Source: Geobacter sp. UBA698
GTDB taxonomy: Bacteria > Desulfobacterota > Desulfuromonadia > Geobacterales > Pseudopelobacteraceae
DNA length: 19,485 nucleotides
Assembly (NCBI GenBank): GCA_002298925.1
Contig: DBMM01000001.1
Coordinates: 1-19,485, forward strand
Direction of reading: 5' to 3'
Of the stretch, positions 15,070 to 19,485 are shown piece by piece. The translations under genes were made by a program, and so were the position numbers. Under the pieces are notes generated by a model. It was given only the letters and a program-made list of their open reading frames with translations. It had not been told where the DNA came from and did no database searches. The first letter of the stretch is position 1; every line of letters begins with the position of its first letter.

Positions 15070-15863
15070 TCAAGGCTGTGTTTATCGCGATTATGGTTTT
15101 CGGTAGCACGCTGCCGGCCTGGGGTGAGCGCCTATGGCTTGTGGTCGGAGCCAGTTCCCACTCGGCGGCAGAAATTGCACGGAAGGGCAAGTTACTGGCA
15201 CTTCACGCTCCCGACAGTCTCGTTGTCCAGACCCGCGACTGTGGCGACAAGAAGAACATTTACGCCTGGGTGGCCGAAACAGCAGCTTCACCAGAGGCTG
15301 CGCAAACAACTCTCGGCAGTGTACGCACCGTTGCAAAAGGCGCGTACATAAAACGTTGCGATGTAAAGCCCGCTACGCTGCTCGCATTGCGAATGACCGT
15401 TGTGGATCCTTCCATTGCAAATGTCCCGGAGACCGCGGTCAACTGGGCAGAAAGAGATCGGGTCTCTTCCGTGCATCCCTTGCCGGATGGGCGCAGCATC
15501 ATAATTGCCCGTTATTTTACTCCTGTGATGGATGACCCACTGGAGGGAAGGCGCGAACGTGTGATCCTAGCGGAGTCACCTGAAAAACGTATGGTACTGG
15601 AAGAACACTGTCCCAACCCGGGGCGCATGGCCACACGACATGGTCGCATCGCGTTTCACTGCGTGCGGGAAGAAGCGGCTGACCACCTTATCCATAACGT
15701 GGCCGTTTTCGGCAAGACAGGAGAAAAGCTCGCGGAAATAGAGAGATGCCGCAATCCGAAGTGGTCCGATGAGCTTGTCATTGAGTGCGAGGAAGAATCG
15801 GTAGACCCCGACGGACAGTTAAGTCTGAGGTTAAAACGTACTGAGGTCAGTCTTCCTCATTGA
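15066..15863 (+). CDS. Exported SPOR-like periplasmic protein, probable immunity protein of the M15 effector
   Basis: The GTG start (15066-15068) overlaps the effector stop (GTGA), with GGAGA 6 bases upstream, so production is coupled. Residues 1-20 are a signal peptide (IKAVFIAIMVFGSTLPAWG) with likely cleavage near Gly20-Glu21. Residues 22-100 have the strand-helix-strand-strand-helix-strand order and the AYIKRC ending of SPOR domains (LWLVVGAS, SAAEIARKGKLLAL, SLVVQTRDC, IYAWVAE). The rest (about 105-260) is beta-rich and unrecognised. Six cysteines (59, 98, 182, 199, 228 and 241) are consistent with disulfides in the periplasm. SPOR domains normally bind stem-stripped glycan. Here the domain may guard wall or enzyme; immunity is inferred from position and export, not from homology. 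Confidence 0.7.
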   Translation: MIKAVFIAIMVFGSTLPAWGERLWLVVGASSHSAAEIARKGKLLALHAPDSLVVQTRDCGDKKNIYAWVAETAASPEAAQTTLGSVRTVAKGAYIKRCDVKPATLLALRMTVVDPSIANVPETAVNWAERDRVSSVHPLPDGRSIIIARYFTPVMDDPLEGRRERVILAESPEKRMVLEEHCPNPGRMATRHGRIAFHCVREEAADHLIHNVAVFGKTGEKLAEIERCRNPKWSDELVIECEEESVDPDGQLSLRLKRTEVSLPH

Positions 15864-16377
15864 CAAGACTGAACGTACCGTCAGGGTGCCTTAACAATTT
15901 GAAGATTTGATCCTGTGTTGCAAGTTAATGCTGTCTAAAAACCTGGGGTTTGCTTTCAACAGTATTCATATTTCAGGATTGTAGGTTGTTGAGATGTGAC
16001 CCTGCTGGGAATTTCCCAGGTTGTGTCGATCGGGAGGGATTTTTGCGGTCCGAGGGTGGACGGGCGGTGGAGGGGTTGATTGTGGCTGGGAATTGGTCTG
16101 TGAGTGTATGAATGAGAATGGGGTTCAGATGAAGGCTATTGTGAGGGAATCAACGTATCATTCCAAGGGTGCTCCCCGTGTTCCGACGGTAGGCCCGACG
16201 GGACCCCAGAGTTTATTATTGAGGACTTCAACTTGCCAACTTGGGTGACCCGAGAGGTTGCCAGAGAGGTTGCCCTGACCCCAGAGGTTGCCCTAGGCCT
16301 TTGACTCTGAGGTTTAAGCAAAGGTAAGGCGGAGTCAATTTCCACATTTTAACCTGATTCCGGAAAAGGAGGACGGT
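15864..16377. other. 514-bp gene-free region between effector modules
   Basis: No gene is supported here. It includes a perfect palindromic hairpin ctggga-att-tcccag (16005-16019), then a GC-rich stretch (about 16020-16080) of odd composition compared with its neighbours. The leader repeat and AGAGGTTGCC repeats come next (16226-16292), and then an inverted repeat TTGACTC (16301-16307) / GAGTCAA (16332-16338). A 75-codon frame at 16021-16248 has no ribosome site. The patchwork looks like remains of rearrangement or deleted genes, or an unrecognised RNA. Confidence 0.45.
16226..16292 (+). repeat. Leader repeat copy 2 with three AGAGGTTGCC units
   Basis: cttcaacttg (16226-16235), aacttg (16238-16243) and agaggttg (16253-16260) repeat the order seen at 14299-14336. 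The decamer agaggttgcc then occurs three times, at 16253-16262, 16265-16274 and 16283-16292, so the last word has been locally amplified. The block lies about 85 bases before the lipase-like gene start. Confidence 0.55.
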
Positions 16378-17412
16378 ATGTCGAAACATATTTTGTTCTT
16401 GGTGCATGGAATGGGAGTTCATCCGGTTAAATGGTCTGCGGGAACGATAACGCTCTTAAAGGATGCGTACGATTCCTATCCCGGTCTGAACATTGTGCCG
16501 TTCGACTCAAGATTCCAATTCGTAGAGATAGGCTATGACAAGATATTCGAGGATATTCGAAAGCGCTGGGCAAGCGAGTCAAGTGCTATCTTGAAAGTAA
16601 TGGGAGCTAACGGTCTGGGGGACGACTTCCTGAAAAAACTTGTTGAGGCAGGAAATGAACCCAGTAAGGACAATTTTCTCTGGACAAATGTCCTCGATGT
16701 GCTGCTGTACCGCTTCGTGCCTACAGTGAGCATGGCGGTGCGAGTGAGCGTCGCGGACCAGATCATGAAGCAGCTGAACACTGGCGGTGAAATTCCCGCC
16801 TGGTCCGTGATTGCCCACTCACTCGGAACGTCAGCAGCGCACGACACCCTGAACGACCTGTATCATACCGCCATCCCAGGTAGGCCTGGCTACTCTCTGT
16901 CGCCAGGGGATACCGCTGCCGAGTTGGTGATGATGGTGGCAAACGTAAGCAAGGTATTGGAAACAGCGCCCGTCTACACCTCCTATGTCCGACCTGCTGC
17001 AACATCCCTCCCTGATCGGGTTTGCCGGTATTATTACAGCGTGGCTCACCGTAGGGATCCTTTTACCTGGTTTAAGACGTTCGATCCTCCTCCCCCTTGG
17101 CCAGATGCGGCCTCCGCAACAAATTTCAAAGCACTCTCTGTTCGACACATATTGGGCTGGAATGTCCATGACCTTGACCATTACCTGAAAAGTCCGCAAG
17201 TCCATATCCCTTTCTTCCGTTACCTGGTGGGGCAGGAGTGTGTCTCGGAGCAGGAAGAGGCTGCCGCAATCCAGAATTTCGTGAAAAGATGGCAGAAAGG
17301 GTCATGGGCAAAGATCGATGAGGTATTGGAGAATGTCCTGCCACATCAAAACGGAAGCTGGAACGAACTCTTTTCATCGTTGCTGAAGTACGGCAGCCTG
17401 GTTAATAAATAA
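16378..17412 (+). CDS. Alpha/beta-hydrolase (lipase/esterase-like), probable T6SS effector
   Basis: The 344-residue protein begins with a beta strand and oxyanion motif FLVHGMG (7-13). It carries a nucleophile elbow AHSLG with Ser148. Asp227 (in HRRDPF) and His268 or His264 (in NVHDLDHYL) could complete a catalytic triad. The order Ser-Asp-His is that of alpha/beta-hydrolases. It has no signal peptide. A likely substrate is phospholipid of a target cell, as for Tle-type T6SS lipase effectors, although it does not carry an obvious DUF2235 (Tle1) pattern. AGGAGG stands 6 bases upstream of the ATG. It is followed after 16 bases by an exported protein gene. A housekeeping esterase is the alternative; context makes this less likely. 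Confidence 0.75.
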   Translation: MSKHILFLVHGMGVHPVKWSAGTITLLKDAYDSYPGLNIVPFDSRFQFVEIGYDKIFEDIRKRWASESSAILKVMGANGLGDDFLKKLVEAGNEPSKDNFLWTNVLDVLLYRFVPTVSMAVRVSVADQIMKQLNTGGEIPAWSVIAHSLGTSAAHDTLNDLYHTAIPGRPGYSLSPGDTAAELVMMVANVSKVLETAPVYTSYVRPAATSLPDRVCRYYYSVAHRRDPFTWFKTFDPPPPWPDAASATNFKALSVRHILGWNVHDLDHYLKSPQVHIPFFRYLVGQECVSEQEEAAAIQNFVKRWQKGSWAKIDEVLENVLPHQNGSWNELFSSLLKYGSLVNK

Positions 17413-17428
17413 AAAAAAGAGGGATTCC

Positions 17429-18559
17429 ATGAGAATTATGCAAAGAACTATCACGTCAGTGTTTCTCGTAATAGTACTTTCTGGAGTCTGCCCCCTACAT
17501 GCGGTGAGTGCCGACAGCAAAGAGGTCTCCTGTGCGACACTCGATGCAAGTGTGGATGCTAAGCCGGCAAACGCCCGAAACATCCTTGATGCGCTCTACG
17601 AGATGGGTTGTCTCGGGGGGCAGGAAGACGGCTGGGACCTTGCCCGGCAGGTGAAAGATGCACTGGAAGGCGTACCGAAGGAAGCGGACCTTGAAACAAG
17701 TCGGGCGAAGTTAGCTGACGAGCTGCGGGTGATCCGGGCCAACCTCCAGAAAGAAAACTCGATACAAGCCGATGTAAATCAGAAATTAACGGCTGCGCTT
17801 GGGCAGGCAATCGAAAACTTCAAGGATAAGAGTAATGATCTCACCGGGATCGGGCCACATAAGCCGAGACTCTGGGTATACCATCCGGCGGAAGGCAAGG
17901 CGGATGTCGGCATCGACGTCACTCCGGAACTTGCCGCATGCAAGGAGACGGGAAAAGCAACCGAGTGCGCTCAGGGATATCAGCGGTCAAAGCAATTTGT
18001 GCGCTATGTAACCGTCACCAAACGTGCACTGGATTACTTCTCGATGCGGGATGTGAATGCGCTGGCTATCCACGTAAACATGCTGGAAAAGCGCTGGGAA
18101 CATTATTTCAATGACGCGAGGTCGCAGTTCTTCTGGGAACTTGGCTTGAACGGATGGCTCTATGGCGCTACTAACAAAGGCAAGGAGGGGCTTCTCTCTC
18201 CCCCGGATTATCAAGTTATCGTACTGCATCCAGGCGTTGGCCTGGAATATGTCGATACAAAGCCGGGGGACCGCTTCCGTGAGGCGATCGTACTGGAAGG
18301 AATAGGTTTTAACAAATGGACCTGGAGCGATAGCAAGATGAAGCTGCCGCTGGGAATGTCCTTCATCGGCGTCTATGGAGACCGGAGCAGCGTACCGCAA
18401 TTTGGCTACGGAGTGCTTCTCCACTATAACAACAACCTGTCGCTTGGCGTGACCAGGCGGGGCAGCGAGACAGGGGCAATTCTGAGCCTTGATCTTGCCA
18501 AGCTATTCCTGAAACAGGGCGCGGACAAGCAGTATGAATTCAAATATCGGATACAGTAA
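17429..18559 (+). CDS. Exported hypothetical protein, probable immunity partner of the lipase-like effector
   Basis: I do not recognise the family. The 376-residue protein has an N-terminal signal peptide (hydrophobic ITSVFLVIVLSGV, about 8-20), with likely cleavage at HAVSA-DSK near residue 28. Cys21 is not in a valid lipobox, so the protein is probably soluble in the periplasm. Residues about 85-135 are charged, helical and coiled-coil-like. The C-terminal half is rich in aromatic beta-strand segments, such as FFWELGLNGWLYG and GYGVLLHYNNNLSLGVTRR, and might be a small beta-sandwich or barrel-like domain. It follows the lipase gene by 16 bases with its own GAGGGA site. Immunity is inferred: the enzyme would act on membrane lipid in the periplasm, where this protein resides. 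Confidence 0.65.
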   Translation: MRIMQRTITSVFLVIVLSGVCPLHAVSADSKEVSCATLDASVDAKPANARNILDALYEMGCLGGQEDGWDLARQVKDALEGVPKEADLETSRAKLADELRVIRANLQKENSIQADVNQKLTAALGQAIENFKDKSNDLTGIGPHKPRLWVYHPAEGKADVGIDVTPELAACKETGKATECAQGYQRSKQFVRYVTVTKRALDYFSMRDVNALAIHVNMLEKRWEHYFNDARSQFFWELGLNGWLYGATNKGKEGLLSPPDYQVIVLHPGVGLEYVDTKPGDRFREAIVLEGIGFNKWTWSDSKMKLPLGMSFIGVYGDRSSVPQFGYGVLLHYNNNLSLGVTRRGSETGAILSLDLAKLFLKQGADKQYEFKYRIQ

Positions 18560-18747
18560 GAGCAAGGCAAGAGGTAGTCATTATTAAATGCCGAGTAAGG
18601 GCAGGAATTGGGGTCACCCATTAAAAGGAAAGCGATAAATCCAAAGTAGCTTCTGTGTTGAAACGGGTACTGCAGAATAAGTACGGATGTAGTCCGTGAT
18701 TCAGAATCAAGGGAATTTCATCGCAATGCACACAAAGGAGAAAAGCC
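18560..18747. other. 188-bp spacer before the GH19 effector module
   Basis: The spacer holds small palindromes (cgga-tgtag-tccg near 18684-18696 and gattc-a-gaatc near 18700-18710) that may form a weak structure. It has no T-tract terminator after the preceding gene. No gene or convincing promoter is seen. Confidence 0.35.
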
Positions 18748-19389
18748 ATGCCCATCAACGTAACCCTCCCCCAAATCCAGCTACTCGCCCCCAATGCGAG
18801 ATCAAGCTATCGTGATGCTTTTCATAATGGCCAAGCCTTTTTAGACCAGTACAAAATTTCAGAAACACCGCTGCGGGTAGCCCATTTCATGGCTCAAATA
18901 CTCCACGAATCCGGCGGGCTCGCCATCCAGTTCGAGAATCTCAACTATAGCGCCGAGCGCCTGCCTAAAGTCTGGCCATCCCGCTTCAAGCCCAAGGGTC
19001 CCCTTAATCCGACTGACTATGCCCATAACCCACAAAAGCTCGCCAATGAAGTTTATGGTGGCCGTATGGGGAATACCGGCCCTGATGACGGTTACACCTA
19101 TCGGGGGCGGGGCCTGATGCAACTTACCGGCAAAGACAGTTACCGGGAGGCGACCACCATGCTGCGCAAGCAAAACCCTGCCGCACCTGACTTTGTCTCC
19201 TCGCCGGATGAAGTGATCGGCGCACAGTGGTGTCTGGCCATTGCCGCGGCCGAGTGGTTTTCAAAGGGATGTAATGCCCTGGCCGACCAGGACGACATAA
19301 GAAAAATTACTCGCGCCATCAACGGCGGGCAGATCGGCCTTGCCGAGCGGATGGAGTGGGCCAAGCGCACCAAGGCTGTATGGCGATGA
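18748..19389 (+). CDS. GH19 chitinase/endolysin-like glycoside hydrolase, probable T6SS muramidase effector
   Basis: The 213-residue protein has the GH19 endolysin pattern. AHFMAQILHESGG (45-57) holds the catalytic Glu54, FENLNYSAERL (62-72) holds Glu63, and the substrate-groove motif is YGGRMGN followed by GYTYRGRGLMQLTG (103-128). Phage and T6SS members of this family cut peptidoglycan glycan strands rather than chitin. There is no signal peptide, no fused binding domain, and no phage structural or holin gene nearby. AAAGGAG precedes the ATG at a normal distance. Its stop overlaps the next start by four bases (ATGA, 19386-19389). Context with hcp and two other wall- or membrane-attacking enzymes points to a secreted toxin. 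Confidence 0.85.
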   Translation: MPINVTLPQIQLLAPNARSSYRDAFHNGQAFLDQYKISETPLRVAHFMAQILHESGGLAIQFENLNYSAERLPKVWPSRFKPKGPLNPTDYAHNPQKLANEVYGGRMGNTGPDDGYTYRGRGLMQLTGKDSYREATTMLRKQNPAAPDFVSSPDEVIGAQWCLAIAAAEWFSKGCNALADQDDIRKITRAINGGQIGLAERMEWAKRTKAVWR

Positions 19390-19485
19390 CGCAGGATATC
19401 GCACCTATCACAGTGGGAATGAGGTTGGGCAGAATTGTATCACTAATACTGATCGTAATAGCGCTGTTGCTTCTGAACCAGCTAG
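19386..19485 (+). CDS. N-terminus of a signal- or anchor-bearing protein, probable immunity partner of the GH19 enzyme (cut by window end)
   Basis: An ATG overlapping the GH19 stop (ATGA) opens a frame that stays open for the remaining 33 codons. It encodes MTQDIAPITVGMRLGR followed by a strongly hydrophobic stretch IVSLILIVIALLLL, a signal sequence or membrane anchor. An ATG six bases earlier (19380) is in the same frame. This repeats the effector-then-exported-partner pattern of the two preceding pairs. Only the start is visible, so the fold and function cannot be judged. Confidence 0.6.
   Translation, partial: MTQDIAPITVGMRLGRIVSLILIVIALLLLNQL

Noticed and set aside
16021..16248. 75-codon plus-strand frame in the gap between effector modules
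   Set aside because: It lacks a ribosome site, has an atypical Gly/Arg-rich composition and runs into the leader repeat.
14374..19389. Prophage lysis cassette (endolysins M15 and GH19)
   Set aside because: Two different lysins plus a lipase, each with a signal-bearing partner and next to hcp, with no holin, tail or capsid genes, fit T6SS effectors better; the unseen right side keeps slight doubt.

Overview
The window looks like a chromosomal piece of a Geobacter/Pelobacter-type bacterium (Desulfuromonadales/Geobacterales). This rests on overall gene flavour: a SAM-I riboswitch ahead of Cys/Met PLP-enzyme genes, a short sulfite reductase, a split PqiA system and high-GC core genes. It is an inference, not a database match. 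The first ~13.4 kb is almost entirely minus-strand housekeeping DNA. The last ~5.8 kb is plus-strand, looks less GC-rich, and is accessory.

Layout. (1) 1-460: intergenic DNA with a 17-bp inverted repeat, a small gene broken by one extra G in a G-run, and an intrinsic terminator. (2) 460-7422, minus strand: a sulfur/cysteine/methionine cluster. A promoter candidate and a complete SAM-I (S-box) riboswitch with its terminator precede two paralogous cystathionine-type PLP enzymes. These are followed by cysteine synthase (cysK), a siroheme/4Fe-4S sulfite reductase, an E1-like ThiF protein with a fused ThiS-like N-domain, and the tRNA 2-thiouridylase mnmA. The products take sulfite to sulfide, sulfide to cysteine, interconvert cysteine and homocysteine, and pass sulfur to tRNA. 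(3) 7490-9548, minus: succinate-semialdehyde dehydrogenase (gabD) and a GNAT acetyltransferase behind a good sigma-70-type promoter. (4) 9637-13347, minus: a pqi/MCE lipid-transport operon in which PqiA is split into two genes, followed by pqiB (three MCE domains) and the lipoprotein pqiC. A 134-bp element with terminal inverted repeats sits in frame in the 5' end of pqiC. (5) 13625-19485, plus: a type VI secretion module. It has an Hcp tube gene and then three cytoplasmic-type toxin genes, each followed closely by a gene for an exported protein: M15 peptidoglycan endopeptidase with a SPOR-like periplasmic protein (GTGA overlap); alpha/beta-hydrolase (lipase-like) with a periplasmic protein (16-nt gap); GH19 muramidase/chitinase-like with a membrane or signal-bearing ORF cut by the window end (ATGA overlap). 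The enzymes lack signal peptides while the partners have them, the arrangement expected for antibacterial T6SS effectors acting in the target periplasm and their immunity proteins.

The region most worth attention is this Hcp-linked effector/immunity array, together with repeated leader sequences that occur upstream of two of its effector genes. No VgrG, PAAR, or other T6SS core gene lies in the window.
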